In this document: positions 21,831-34,448 of the stretch, piece by piece
Layout: every line of letters begins with the position of its first letter
How positions within the stretch are numbered: the stretch's first letter is position 1
Assembly (NCBI GenBank): GCA_001600615.1
Contig: BCKK01000002.1
Span: 1,084,809-1,148,808 of the forward strand
From: Dioszegia crocea
Taxonomy: Eukaryota; Basidiomycota; Tremellomycetes; Tremellales; Bulleribasidiaceae
Direction: 5' to 3'
Length of the DNA: 64,000 bases
The notes under the pieces: model-generated
The model's input: only the letters and a program-made list of their open reading frames with translations
Told to the model about the DNA's origin: nothing
The model's database searches: none
Position numbers and translations under genes: made by a program

Positions 21831-23988
21831 TTACAGTCGACCAAAGACAAGGCCAATGACAACGTAGACCAAGGTAAGCCTGACCATCAGCAGTGAAAAA
21901 GACATCAGAGCAGACGAAAAGCTTACGGAGGGGTGAGGACTGCATATGACCACGAGATGGTCTTTGAGATGAGGCGTTCAAAGGCATCTCCGCTGGCTGC
22001 TTGGGTGATTTGCGCCAGAGTTAATGCAGGGGGCTGTTGGCTATCAGCTATCGACATCTCTGCTCCGATGCCTATTGTAACTTACAGAAGAGACCAGTAA
22101 GACAGCCGCAAGGATGAATACAGGATCTTCCGCCGCCTCGAATAGATCATACTTCGCCAAGAGTGCAATGCCGGGTAAAAGCAACAAAGGAGTGATGATC
22201 ATTCGGCTGATGACAGCGACGAATACCGCCCGGTTTTCGCCTGGGTATTCGGGATTGCCAAGCTCAAAGTTCCGAAGTTTGCGGAAATGTCGTACGGCAA
22301 AGCCTTCGCTGTTCTCGGGGATCGTCGCGAGGTTGTTGGTGGGCTGAGGAGGGGCGGGAGGGGTATAGAAGAAGGCACCGAGGACGACGAGAGTCACAGG
22401 AACTGAAATCAGCGTCAGTTGCAAGGGGGAAATGTAGAGAGACTCACTGGAACATGCTCCAGCGGATCGGATGGCTTGCTCGACCGGCTTGAGCTTCGCC
22501 ATTGCCGCTTGAAGGGGAGGAATCATAGCGATGAAGATGGATAGCAACGCAGCGTACATTGGGACGGTCATGAATGCGTTGACGCTAGCGAGGGTCTTCT
22601 TGAGCCAGAGCTTCGCCTTCCGGCTGAAGGCCTTGAAGCGGGATGATGGCTCGCTGCCGTTTTTCCTCCGGCGCATTGAAACAGGCGTAGTAGTTCCCTG
22701 CAAGTCAACAAACAGTCAGATGATTCACTCACCCATTCTGGATCTTCCTGCTCCTCGTCATCCTCCTCAATGTCCTCATCGCTGCTGTCCTCCTCTAGCA
22801 ATATCCGTTCACGCTTAGGAAACTGGGGCAGACCCCAGAATTCCCGGCCACTTTCACTACGGGTGAGAGGCTTGCGATGGGTACTGCTCTGAGACTGACT
22901 CCGCATTCTACTGCTAGAGCTAGGCCGATATCTAGCTTCTCCGATAGATGACTCTCGGCGAGTAGGGTGCATACTGTGCGCGGAGACTTGGGCCGAGGCG
23001 TCGTACGAATGACTTTCCGAGGCGGCTCGGGCAGATAATCGGGACAGGGTACGAGAGGGATTTCGGCGCTCATCCTCTTCGTCCCTCGACATGCCTTTGG
23101 TGGTGGCGAAGAACGGATCGGTCTCGCGTGCTCCGGGGTGCGGAAGTTGATCGGGGGATAGGACCTGGTTCTGATCGTTGAGTACTGCCGGCTCGGCATG
23201 GAGAGGTGGTACCTCTTTGAGCGTCTCGGCTTCGTCGTCCGCCTGGGATAGGAGCTTGACACCCCACGACCATCGGAACATCATTCCCAGAGTGGAGTAG
23301 AGCACGAGGTATGTCAAAGCCCGCCCGAGCATCTGATCCTTGGTATCGTCGTGGCCCCATTTGAGGCCGGGTACCTCGACGACTAGTGACTGAATCAAGG
23401 CGATGGGCAGGGAGTTACTGGGGATTAGCTGGTGGTCACAAGGGGCACTCACCTGTTCTGGAACATAGCAGCACACATGGCGAAAGCTCTGTCTAGTCAG
23501 CTTCTGTCTTGTGTGAGGATGGTTAAGCTCACGTCTGCGATCGCTTCAGTCTGAACATCTTCGACAGGACCCAAGCGACAGCTGCGGAAAGACCGGTGAC
23601 GATGAAGAATCTACTGGTCAGCCTTTCCCCAAGAGGCACTACCGCCAGTCGATACTCACCCTAAGGGTATGATCCACATTTCCTTCAATTTGGAGGGCGT
23701 CAGACTGTAGGCGACTTTCGAAAACAGAAGGGCGGGCGTAAAGAGCGAGACGTTGATGATGTTCAACTTGCGCTGTGTCGCCTTATCTGTAACTCCCACG
23801 CGGGAGAGCACATATCCTGCCAAACATAGGATGAAGACCTCGACAATGGACTGTAAGTCATCAGCGCATGATCTGGCTGTCTGTACAATCGGACTGACAT
23901 TGGTGACTGTCAACAACAGAGTGCCGACTGCTCTATCAGCTCAAGGTAAGAAACGTGCGTTGAAGGACTGACCGGGGACGGACGACAT
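21831..23988 (-). CDS. Auxin efflux carrier (AEC) family membrane transporter
   Basis: Ten exons (23988-23973, 23927-23899, 23850-23660, 23610-23533, 23488-23453, 23417-22733, 22697-22448, 22402-22086, 22033-21927, 21879-21831) give 585 residues. It resembles the yeast Ecm3/YLR152C/YNL095C branch of the AEC/BASS-like superfamily. Membrane segments lie at both ends: 'IVEVFILCLAGYVLSRVG' and 'FQNSNSLPIALIQSL' in the N-terminal half, and 'PMYAALLSIFIAMIPPLQ', 'FVAVISRMIITPLLLLPGI' and a short last helix in the C-terminal half. The conserved Asn-Ser-Asn-Ser-Leu-Pro motif is present. Between them is a ~230-residue cytosolic loop rich in Ser and Arg that ends in an acidic run. The substrate is unknown. 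Confidence 0.88.
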
Positions 23989-24377
23989 CTGGCTGAAGGA
24001 TAATTTTGGTACGAAGCGGAAGCTATGACACGAGCGCAGCTTCCTGAGCCAGTGGATAGGCGCGATATATCTAGATGATAGAGGTCGAGGCTTGTGAAGA
24101 GAGTGATGTATAGCTAGGAGTGGATGGTGGAGCGTTTTGAGTCTGGCCCATTCAAGATTCCAGGAACGGCAATATGACGGCATCAGCTGCCGCTTGTTTA
24201 CGTCAGCATTCCTCCAGAGCCATTCCTTTCCGTTGGAAACTCCAGACGCGTTTCCAAGCGAAGGTTGACCGAGTTTCTCTCTGTGCAATCATCATCCATC
24301 ACATCCATTAGACCTCCGAACACCTTCCCTCCCTTCTCCTCCCTTCTCACCGGACCGCCCGCAAGCTTCTCATCGCC

Positions 24378-27300
24378 ATGTCGGACCCGCCCATCACTCC
24401 ACAGCCGGAGACACAGCAGCAGGATCAACAACCTCAGTCGGACCTGGTCGTCGAGCAGGCTGTGGACGAACACTCCGAGCATGTCATCGATGGCTACATC
24501 CGAGTGCCTGAGGTCTTATTCAACTGGGCAGCATTTCTGGACCCGTGGCAGGTAGGCTCGAGATATCACTTCGAGATCAGCGCAGGAGCTGATGCCATCA
24601 GGCGAATCCCATCAAAGCTTTGACGAACGCTAATTCCCTCACTCATCCTGATCATCCCTTGAGAGAAAAGGGGCAGGAACACTTCAGGCTGTACAACTGT
24701 GAGCTATGCTTCCGTCTTGATCAGTGTACCTTGGATCTGCAGAGCGGTTTCAGTGGAAACATCAGTCGAGGAGGGAAGGAATGTCCTTGATGCGGTGTCG
24801 ATGGGGAACCAGCCTGTAGCGTCGAGCAGTTCGACACCTCCATCTTCTTTAGCTAGTGATGTACTTGCGCGTCAGCAGACACCGTTCACAGCAAATCAAA
24901 ATTTCCGAAACCAAAAGTTTGTGACGTGGCTGACGACACAGGCCGCAAACCGGAGGGACACGAGTATCTCTGCTTCTCCCTTAAGCAGATCGAATACCTG
25001 CAGTTCTACATCCATGAGATGCGCCTTGCGGATCCGGCCTGGACAAATTATCTCGCCAAGATCAGCTCGGGGAATGACGAGGATCAGCCAAAGGACGGCG
25101 AGACCATCCCGGAGCCACCATATATCGAGGAAGAGAACCGATGGGTGCCCATGCCTGGGAATATCATCCGTGCTAGCGATTTGGCCGAAGTGGTGAGCTA
25201 GAGACATCTGAAGTATGTTAACCAAGCTTATACCTTCAGGAACTGGTGGATATCGTCGAGCCGAGAGATATCAAGAAAATGCTTAACCAGCAAAAAAGGC
25301 TCAATGTTCAGGCCGACAGGAAACTCGTCAACCGAGCCAAGTTGACATCGGAGGAGCTGTCCAAGGTGGAGGCCTATGAGGAGAATACTGCGCCTGGTCC
25401 TGGTCTCAGGAGGGGGCCGGTCAAGGTGCACGAGCGGAGACAGCCTGAGAAGGAGCGGGAAGAGGGCACGGGATGGGGAGGGTTCCCCACGAAGACGGCT
25501 GGTGAGGAAGATGAGGGTAAGTACCAGGAGGATCGATTATTGGCGACGACCACGCTGACTGCCTAGTCGTTCCGATGGAAAAGTCAGGCCATATTGCTTG
25601 GCAGGAGGAATCGACTGAAGCCAAGGATATCTCGTTGGCTGAGAAAGGCGCACAAAGCTCGGAGCCTGGTGAGCTAGTACGCGTAAAACTCCCTGTGGCC
25701 CAAGCTGATATGTAGCCACAGCCAAACCCCCGATCGATGCCGATGCCACAGACCGGACACACGCTTCAACACCCTCAGCACTTCGTGACGGCTCCCCATC
25801 CTCCTCTTCGGCCCCTAGTCTGAAAGCAGCCAATGGTACCGTCGATTCTGCCAAAGCCGCCAATGGCGCACCGCCTGCGGCCGCGGATGACGAGGAAGAC
25901 CTGGACCCTCGTCCCGACGCTCTTGCAGAGCAGCTTAATAAGCTCGTCGATCTCCGGGCCAAGATTGCATCTGAGAGTCCCACTCCTTCCGCGACAGAGG
26001 ATAAGAAGGAGGATGCGCCCAAGGTCGAAGACCCGATCGTGAGGTACTTCTACGACGCTCAACAAGCGTTCGTGTTAGCCAGCGCTGGGGGACTCACCAC
26101 TGCATTGGATCAGAAATTGAAGGACGACGAGGAGTCCGCGCCGCCGAAGGAGGAAGAAGAGGAGGCGGAGGTTGAAATCGAGGTACCAGACGTCCCGGCT
26201 GAGATTGGTCGAAGTCTCTTTTTCGCACTGGAGCTTACGACCTGGGAGGAAGATGAAAATGTCGTCCTGGAGGTTGGGTGGGCTGCGACTTGGTGGCAGG
26301 AGAAATTGGTGGAAGAGGGGACGGAAGAGAAGAATGCCGGTGAGAAGAAAGGGGACGCGCCTGTGGGTAAGGCAGAGCAGGAAGAGAGTCGATTCGAGCG
26401 GATGACGGAACACGGTCATATCATGTGAGCTCGATCCTTCGGACTAATATCATGGCGCCTAGCTGACTCTGGAGTGTCCAAGATCATCTCCTGGACAAAC
26501 GGAACGGGAAGACCAAACCTGATCATCGATCTTCATTCGGCTTTGGAACCTCGACTCCTCTTCTAGCCAAAGATGTCCACCGAACCCTTAGCCAAAAGCT
26601 CAAAGATCTCTCAAAACGAGCAGGTTCAGGCCCTATTTGTAAGTTTGTCCCATCATCAAGCGTGTTTCCATCTTTTGCTGAATTACCAGACCTCCTTTTG
26701 CATTCCGCAGACACAGACGAGACGGACTTCAAGAAGCTCGGCTGGAAAACCGGAGGGTGGGAGAAGCAAATCCGACCTGCGGACTGGGAGTACCCTTCGT
26801 ATGCTTCTCCAGAAGGCGTTGGTAGGGTTTTCTTAATCGTAAGTCAAGCCTTGACACATACTGTGATGAGCCATCCTGACGCCTCAGGACACTGCCAAGC
26901 TTTTCGGCGCGATCGAGGATGACAAGTCGATCCAACCCGCCACTGGAAAGACGAGAAAGCAACTGGAAATCGTGGCTGGAATCATGTTTGGCTCAATTCC
27001 GGAACAGGCGCCAAAGGCTTGCGGAAACGCTGGAAATCATGCTGCCGTACGTTTTGATCCGGTATGATGTGAAGTGGCTGTCAGCTGATGGGATTTTAGT
27101 ACTGCCTCCAGATCTTCCTCGGCAGTAAGTCATCTATTCAAGTCCTTGCCTCTCAAGGGATCGAAAGCTGATCCATCAGTCGTTGATGGCCTTCCCCTCG
27201 AAGTCCTTCGAGCCGATTACCAACAATCTCAAATCCCCATCCCGGTCGATGCTACTCCGGAAGATGACGATGACGAGGATGACGATACCGTTACTATCAA

Positions 27301-27610
27301 ACCCGTTAAAAACGGAAGCACGTCCCATCCTCAGCTCGTCGAACCGAAGATTGTCGCCCCTCCCGACGCTGAAGCAGCTCGGGCAAGGACCATCAAAGCA
27401 GAAAAACTGCCAGTCATTCCTACCCCGACCTCCAGACCGGTCGCTGTCTCAAATGGCAAGCCCGAAAAAGATGCCATGACCCCCGCCGCTGAAGCGGTCG
27501 CGGTGAATGGCGGTGAGAATGCAGATGAAGATGAGGATGAGGAGGACGAGGGAATCAGAGGCGTGTTCTGGGAAGACAGGAACGGGAACATCGTCGAGCT
27601 GTCGGAGTAG
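24378..27610 (+). CDS. Gfd2/YDR514C-like protein (degenerate exonuclease-fold domain)
   Basis: About 867 residues from eleven exons: 24378-24551, 24602-24698, ~24876-25192, 25240-25516, 25567-25668, 25716-26424, 26475-26638, 26690-26838, 26888-27046, 27100-27124 and 27180-27610. The third exon's start is uncertain; using AG at 24875 leaves a long ~177-nt intron. The C-terminal half resembles the Gfd2/YDR514C ribonuclease-H-like fold: 'SLFFALELTTWEEDENVVLE', 'HIIVQDHLLDKRNGK', 'KPDHRSSFGFG', 'QLEIVAGIMFG' and 'GNAGNHAAYCLQIFL'. Positions usually acidic in this fold read Ala-Leu-Glu and Gly-Asn-His, so activity may be lost. Acidic low-complexity linkers surround the domain. Role unknown; yeast Gfd2 is linked to mRNA export. 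Confidence 0.75.
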
Positions 27611-27853
27611 GCTCGGGATGGGAATAACCAGAATGGCGGCCTGAACACGGGGGGAGGAGAACAAACAAAAATCGAGAGTTACATCTACCGATCACCGAGA
27701 AGAACTGTCCGCAAAAACTGTAAATTTACCCCATTTGTCCGTATCAGTATCACCACCCTGTAGATAAGTAGACGCACGAATCATTTAACGTATCAGCATG
27801 CATCATCATGGCCTCGTCAAGATCCTCAGGATCCGACCGATAAGATCCTCAGT

Positions 27854-30800
27854 CTAATGATTGTCGAAACGCTTGAGGAGATCTTCGGCCGTAGCCTCCG
27901 CCTTCTCCTTGCCTTTCCCTTTCGGATCCTCATCCTTGCTGACCATACTCCCTAGTCTCTTCCTTCCCAATGTCCAAAAGTTGCTACCCGCGCCCAAGCC
28001 AAGACTCCCATTCTCCGAGGATGCAACCACAGGAGGTGAGGTGCCCGCCTTCATTCCGGCCGATCCACCCGCGGGAAACGTTACGCCGCCCGGCCCCGAA
28101 CCAGAGCCCGACCTTGGAGATCCTGTCTGTCGGATCCCCGCATTCCCAGACAATCTTCGGCTAATTTGTCGACTGAGTGGCGAGGGGACTTCGGGGGATG
28201 ACCTCAGTCCCAGATCGTCAAAAGTGAATAGAGTGGCGCTGGAGGGTACGCGATTGACTGATGAGGACGCAGCGCCAGCTGCGGGGTAAGTGAGGTTGGG
28301 TCGTCGGAGCTCTGAGCTCGGCCGCCGGGTCCCCAAGCTCACATCGCCCTGGTGTCCGTTGACTTGGGTGTAGCTGTGGTTACTGTTGCTGCTACCGCTA
28401 CGCCTGTATTCGGTTGACGCGGCGACTGCCATAGCTGGTGCCAACGCCGATTTCGCCGCGCCAGTCATAAAGCTGGGTTGGGTGTATGACCCGCCTGAAG
28501 AGGCGACAGAAGGAGACCGACCGAAAGAGCCGGGAGTGAAGGACGGGCCACCAAGGCCCGTGCCCGTCTCACGCTTCAAGGGCGTCATGCCTGCCGGACG
28601 AGAGACAGGGCGCGGGGCGACCAAGGGGGAAGTTGTGGAAGCTGGGGGGCGGAAAGCGAAGGGAGGAGCGGGGCGTGCCGCTGGTGGAGGGACAGGAGTG
28701 GACGTTGACGGTGGAGAGAGGGGGGTTTCAAACACCGGAGAGAGCTTAGGTGGGTCGGTGGATGTGGGTGATGCCATTATGGTTTGGGCCTGATCGGACG
28801 GTTTCTCAGTAGGAGATTTGGGGATGGCGATAGGGGGTAGTTCGGATCCGCGAGACGGCTGCGCTTTGGACGCGCCGGCACCGTCGACCATGGCCATATC
28901 AGGACTCATCGCCTGAGGAGTCTCACTCATTGGCGCCGGGGATGGAGGGAAGTAATCTCTCCTCTCGACCGTAGGGCTGACGATTCCATCCAGCGGCGGC
29001 TCACTTGCCGATGGCCGAGCTGCGAATTCCGAGAGGCTCGTCATGCTCTCCGGAGGTGGTCCGCCGTACGTTGTCGACGCTGAGCGCCGGGGAGCCCGAA
29101 TGGGTGCAGAGGGCATAAACTCCTCTACTTGATGTATGTAGAATCGGAGCCCTTCGGCCAGACCGAATGGATTCGTAGTAGGTGTCTACGCCATGAGCAC
29201 TGTGCAGCTCGGTAGTAAAGCCCTGAACTCACATCACCCGCAATGGCCTCTTCGGTCCCTACGATTCTCGCAATGATGCTGTCCCTCGCTTTCCACAACT
29301 CCACCTTGTCCGTCGGCACCTTCAAGAAGTGATGCGGCACCGACACATTGTAAGCCATCCACGGTCGCGTAGTCGCGTTTCTCGTGGGCAAGAACAAGGC
29401 CAGATCTCCTTTTGCGAAAGCAGTGAAGGAGATCTTATTCTTGGCGTGATCCCGATAGTATCGACACGATTTGTTGAGCTTTTTGACTAGTGATATAGTC
29501 TTATTGACCGCATCGGCAAAGATTTCCAGGTCGAACGCTCCGGCAGTAGCAAGTGATCGACCGAGTATGGAGTCCTGGAGCGGTTTGTCGGAGGGTAAGA
29601 CGGCCGGAGGGGGAGAGGGAGGTTTGGGCCGGACGATATGCGTCGAAGCTGAAATTGTACTCGAGGCGGTGATGGTTGATAGTATCCGATGACACGAATC
29701 GTGGTATTTTGTGACTAGGGCGACGGCGTCCCTAGCGACATCCGCCTGATGCGAGTCTTTCTGATTCATCGCCTGAGCCGTATCTTTCGCCATCGCCAAT
29801 TCATCCGCCAGTATCGTCTCCCTCCGCTGAACTTCCCGAAGTTGAGCCTTTGTGAAGCTCAACTCAGCCTTCAAACCATCCGCAGTCCGCACCGCCGCAT
29901 TCTTCGCCGCCGTCATCTTCTGCTCCATCTCGACCCGAACATCCTCGACTTGCTTACTCAGCGTCAGATTCTGGTGTTCGAGTACAGCGCGATCGCCATC
30001 CGCTTCGGCGATATGGTCCCGCATGAGACGTTCCGCTTCGGCAGATTGGTTCTTTAGCGCTGCATCCCGCTCCGTACGCGCCTGTCCGAGTTGAGCAGTA
30101 GTCGCTTCGAGCTCAGCTCTTATTCCGGCCAACTGCGACTCGAGCTGGCGAGACCCGTTCTGCGCATCACTGACGCTTTGGAGGAGTTTGGACCGCTCGT
30201 CCTGTAATGACTGGATGTGTGATTGAGTCGATATTTCCGCGCTCTTCAGCCCGTCGACATCGAGCAAGGCCTCTTGGAGCCTTACGCCCAGATCCGTCGC
30301 CCTAGATTTCTCCTGAATGAGTTCCGCCTGTAGACCCGCAATCATGTCGGCATGGTCGAGCTGATCCCTCTCCTGCTCCATCACCCTCTCACTCAGCTCC
30401 GTCGCCATGGCTTGCCGAGCCAACATCTCCTCCTCCAGATCCGTCCGCAGCCTAACAAGCTCGTCCTGCAATTCGCCTTGCCGGATCTGCAGACTTCGAT
30501 TACGCTGTCCATGCGTTTCCTCAATCTGGCCTAAGCGGGTTTGGTATTCCTTCTGCCCGTCCGCCAATTGTTGACGCAGTACAGCGTTCTCGTCCGTGAG
30601 TGTGCCGAGCCGAGTTTGGATTTCCTGCGCATTGTCACCGTGCCGAGATCGATGAAGCAGGACTGTAAATCAGCCATGTACGGTGCGAAGAATTTACCTG
30701 ATCTCTCAATCATTTGATCAAGATCCAGCGAAGCCTCGTCCATCTTGGCAATAGCATCCTCGATGCCCGACTCAAGGAAAGGGATCGGGTCTGACTCCTG

Positions 30801-32563
30801 GTCAATGATGGTACCCTGCAGTTCTCCGTCGTTCTTGAGCGTCTGAACCCACTTCATCAGGCCTGATAGGTAAGCTAATGTTGAACATAACAGAGATTGG
30901 AGACTCACCTTCGACATCAGCCTTGGTGACGGCCAACGCACTCAGTCCTTCCGACCCAGTAATGACTGTCAAGTCGAATTTCGGCGGCAGATCGTCCAAC
31001 GCTGGAACCACAAACGGCAATTGCGAAGTGACCTCTGTCCGAATTTCCCTCCGCCTCGATCCCTCACCCTCTGCGAATTTTGCCAGCGTCGCCGAAAGAC
31101 GATCCGTCCATGCCTTCAACTCCTTTCGCCGGACAACCTCGATGAGTGTTGCGGCATAGGCAACGGGGAGAAGATGGAGCCTTTGTAGATGTGGGAAGGC
31201 GGCCTGGGATTTCAGATTCGTGTCGAGGTCTTGGATAGGTGTGACCAGTTCGGCGATGCGGATCTGGAAGTCGGCTACTTGTCGGAGGTGGATATGGAGA
31301 TCAAGGGTGTAGTCGTTCTGTTGTCAGCCATTGCAACAGTGAGACTCACCTTCACATTGGTGAGGATGCTCAAATCTTCTCTCATTGCTGCATCAAGTTC
31401 CATCAGGTCTGCTTGCATGAGCTTTACTCCTCTCCATACAGAGACCGGACCAGCTCACCTTGGCTGAGGGTTTGCGAATCATTTTGAAACAATAGCTCCA
31501 GCTGTGTAGTCGCCAGCTCAAACCTCTGAATGCCCTGCTCGAACTCCACAGCGACCTGCTGTGCCCTATCCTCGGAGGCCTTCCGCTCAGTTTCAGACTG
31601 CAGCGCAAGATCTTCGATTTGCCTGGCTAGCTTATCGAATTGCCTAATGTGCGCTTCTGTTCTCGTCAGCTAATGCAAACCGGAAACGTGTAGAAGACAT
31701 ACCATGAGCAACCTGACAGCTCTCTCTGACCTGCTGCATCTTTACAGGATTCACATATGTCGCCATCGTTCGCACGCCGTCCGCAGCCTCCATACTATCT
31801 CTCCGATCCTTCTTTTTGTTAAAGGCATCGTGTACCACCGTCCTCGATAGCATAGCCATATCTGCTGCAGAAGACCGAATGAGCCTGTCTTCCACTTCGA
31901 GCTGAGCTTTGGCCCGGACTTGGAACTCATCGAATTCCCGAAGAAGGGGCTCGAGATGGGAGGCAAGGCTTGTATACCCGATGGCGAGCGCGCGAGCCTG
32001 GGAGTAGAAGAGAGAGAGGAGATGTTGGAGGTGATCCGAAGCGAGTATGAATGGTTCTTGGGCTTGCCCAAGGTCAGATATTGCAGATACTAGTATATCA
32101 GCTGATATCCCAACCGTGAGATTCGAGATAACGGACAATTAAGGGGAGGCGGTAGAGTCAGAGCTTCCTCATATTGCAGTGCCCAAGCTTCGGGGGACTC
32201 TGCGTAGAAAGTGGCGCGATTGAAGAGGAATAGCTGTTGGATACGAGGCTGTATATCAGCTCTACTCCCAGACAGATGTCACACACTCACTTGGGATTGG
32301 CCCCCCTCGCCACCTCGTTCATATATCTCCTGAAGCACTTCATCTTTCAACTCTCGTCCATCCTCCAAGAATAGTAGAACGTTCTCTGGCGGAACAGAAG
32401 TCTTGGAAGAGGCATGAGCGACGAGCTGATCGAGCCTGGGAAATCAGCACTTGATCAAGGGAAGTGGCGGTTCGGGGTGATACAGGACTCACGATTCGAA
32501 GTCGCTCAGCTGGTAGTCTAGGGACGAAGAGCCGCCGTGCGAGGCCTCTAGTATCTCAATCAT
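27854..32563 (-). CDS. ATG11: Atg11, selective-autophagy scaffold
   Basis: Large coiled-coil scaffold that joins cargo receptors to the Atg1 machinery. Ten exons (32563-32493, 32435-32291, 32248-32137, 32089-31703, 31656-31459, 31426-31350, 31317-30909, 30862-30698, 30662-29233, 29185-27854) join in phase to 1441 residues. The N-terminus is ubiquitin-like ('SVPPENVLLFLEDGRELKDE'). The middle is largely helical with long Gln/Glu/Arg-rich coiled coils (exon 9). The Atg11 C-terminal domain is visible in 'FTAFAKGDLALFLPTRN' and 'RPWMAYNVSVPHHFLKVP', followed by 'KARDSIIARIVGTEEA'. The last ~400 residues are Ser/Pro-rich and disordered. Intron 8 is only 35 nt. The third intron has a weak donor (GTCCGT) but a good branch site. 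Confidence 0.9.
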
Positions 32564-32817
32564 ACCAGATGGTCCATTGGGTGGGATCAATGGTGATAGG
32601 TGGATGTGAATGTACAAAAGAGGCTGATGAGGCCCTTTGCCGAGTCAGCTGGATGTCCAAAGTGGAGGTCACCGCTGTGACTGCGTGGCGGCCAGTGTGC
32701 ATGTGGCGGCATCATCGCAAGTCCGATAGAATACATGGCATATATACAATGACGATCCTAGAGGTTCCTAGTGTGTACAAGCCTACATCAAGATCATTCC
32801 GCCGTCATCGACCCTGA

Positions 32818-33576
32818 CTACTTCTTCCCCTGGCACAACGCCACCTCGCACTTGGTAATGACCAGCTTTGACCGAGTCGCCACTGCCTGAAAGGATCAGT
32901 AAAGAGCAGAGCTAGAGGTTCAGAGCCAAGGAGAACTTACCCTGGTGTCTCGATTCAATTTCTTCGCCAGATCACTCCACGGCGCTCCTGTTCGGAAATG
33001 CTGGAAAATCGCCAGATCTTCATGCTGCGCGAAAGTCCCAGACTTGAAGGGTACGGAGCCCGCTTTGCCCGACGGCGTCGGTGAGGTCGTGGACGGCTTA
33101 TAGCGCTTGGTGGGACTCTGGGCACTTGAGCCGGGGGCTTTGGTAGGGGTAGAGGCAGAGGAGCCGAAGGGAGACGACGAGGGAGGGGTGGGGAGGAAGT
33201 GTGGGGGAATGGCGGAGGTAGAGTTTCGGGGAGGAGTGATGGGGTCTCTGGCGCTGAGGATGTCTTCGAGCATGCGCTCATCTTCTGAGTTAAACTCAGA
33301 GAGGGATGCGATTGAGGGAGCCTTACGCTTTCTGGCAGCGCCAAGGCAGGGTTTGACATCATCGTTTGGTTTGGGCTTGACCTCGACTTCATCGTCGCTG
33401 TCATCGGCAACAGTGTGAACGGGCACTTTGCGATGGTGCATGATAGGAGTGGGGGATGTATCGGTGCTGGTCCGGACAGTTCGGTCGGGTCTAAGGAGGA
33501 TGAAGTCCAGGCTGTCGGCTTCAGAGATAGGGGAAGCTCTGCCGTTGACGGTGGATAAGGCTGAGTCGGCGATCAT
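32818..33576 (-). CDS. Myb/SANT-like protein, copy 1 of a tandem array
   Basis: Exons 33576-32941 and 32886-32818 give 234 residues. Family not recognised by name. The first ~165 residues are Ser/Pro-rich with an acidic patch and Lys/Arg clusters ('AARKRKAPS'). The C-terminus 'SGTFAQHEDLAIFQHFRTG' and 'WSDLAKKLNRDTR', then 'AVATRSKLVI', has the tryptophan/aliphatic spacing of a Myb/SANT helix-turn-helix. A phase-0 intron falls just after the 'NRDTR' motif, at the same place as in the next two genes. A likely 5'-UTR intron (GTACGT...GCTGACGTGACAG) ends 2 nt before the start codon. Probably nuclear and DNA-binding (inference). Confidence 0.7.
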
Positions 33577-34448
33577 GTCTGTCACGTCAGCCCAATTTTT
33601 TCCGGGGCCCAAGATGCTGACTATATGAGTAGGATGTACGTACTGAATGTGATTATAGCAGGAGGATATTATGAATGAGAGAGAGAGAGATGGAATCAGG
33701 CGGAGGTTTGTGGTGGAAGAGGGTAGATGACAAGAAGGTCAGACGGGGGAGGGGAGGGGTATCTATACTTCCTTGCACCTCACACCTCCCCCAAATCGGA
33801 CTGAGGACCCTCTTTTGGACCCACACACACTCTCCCCACCGCCCTCCTTCTCCCCCCTCAACTCTCTTTCGGGGCGCGTTCAGGTCCCATCAGTAAAGTC
33901 CAAAGGAGGTCAAAGGTTTTAAGGCACGATCTGTGCGCCCCGATAAGCTGACACACATCGGAGAGGTCACTTCGATAGGCTCAGCTCACGCGCGAGTGTA
34001 AGCAGGCGGCGCTTTGACCGGAGGATACTCCTATACTCCCCCGTGCAGGGTCGCCAGATATCGGGAGTTGGGCGAGGCGCAATCATCAAAATCGTCCCTT
34101 GTTGAATGTGAGCCCGCCATGCTGATCTGGATGTTCCTCAATTTCCGACAGCGCCGAGGCCCTTATATTCGAGGCCGGACGTCAGTCAAGGATTTGATCG
34201 ACCTGAAGGCATAGGTGCAACAAGAAAAGCGCAGCGCTCAAAGTCGTCTCTGGCAAGGCCTTGGTGCAGCTGGGACAGACGTGTGACATGTGACACTTGC
34301 CTGCGCCATTGTGACGTGTTTTTTCGTGTGACATATTGCTGGTGGCCCAGAGCCAAAAGGCTAGCGAATGATCCTCACTACCTTGCTTTGCCTTGCATAC
34401 TTATCTGCTGATCTACCTTCACTTCAGCCCACGAGGATCACGATACAG
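33577..34448. other. Intergenic region with short CA tract
   Basis: 872 bp between two genes of the tandem array. It should hold the promoter and 5' UTR of copy 1. A CT-rich stretch (33760-33860) includes the alternating tract cacacacac at 33822-33830; similar tracts lie upstream of the other two copies. No coding frame was supported. Confidence 0.5.

Noticed and set aside
24699..25196. Frame containing 'VETSVEEGRNVLDAVSMGNQ' as an exon of the Gfd2-like gene
   Set aside because: It cannot be joined in phase to the following conserved segment 'VADDTGRKPEGHEYLCF'. Treating it as part of a longer intron keeps every junction in phase, but it remains the weakest point of that model.
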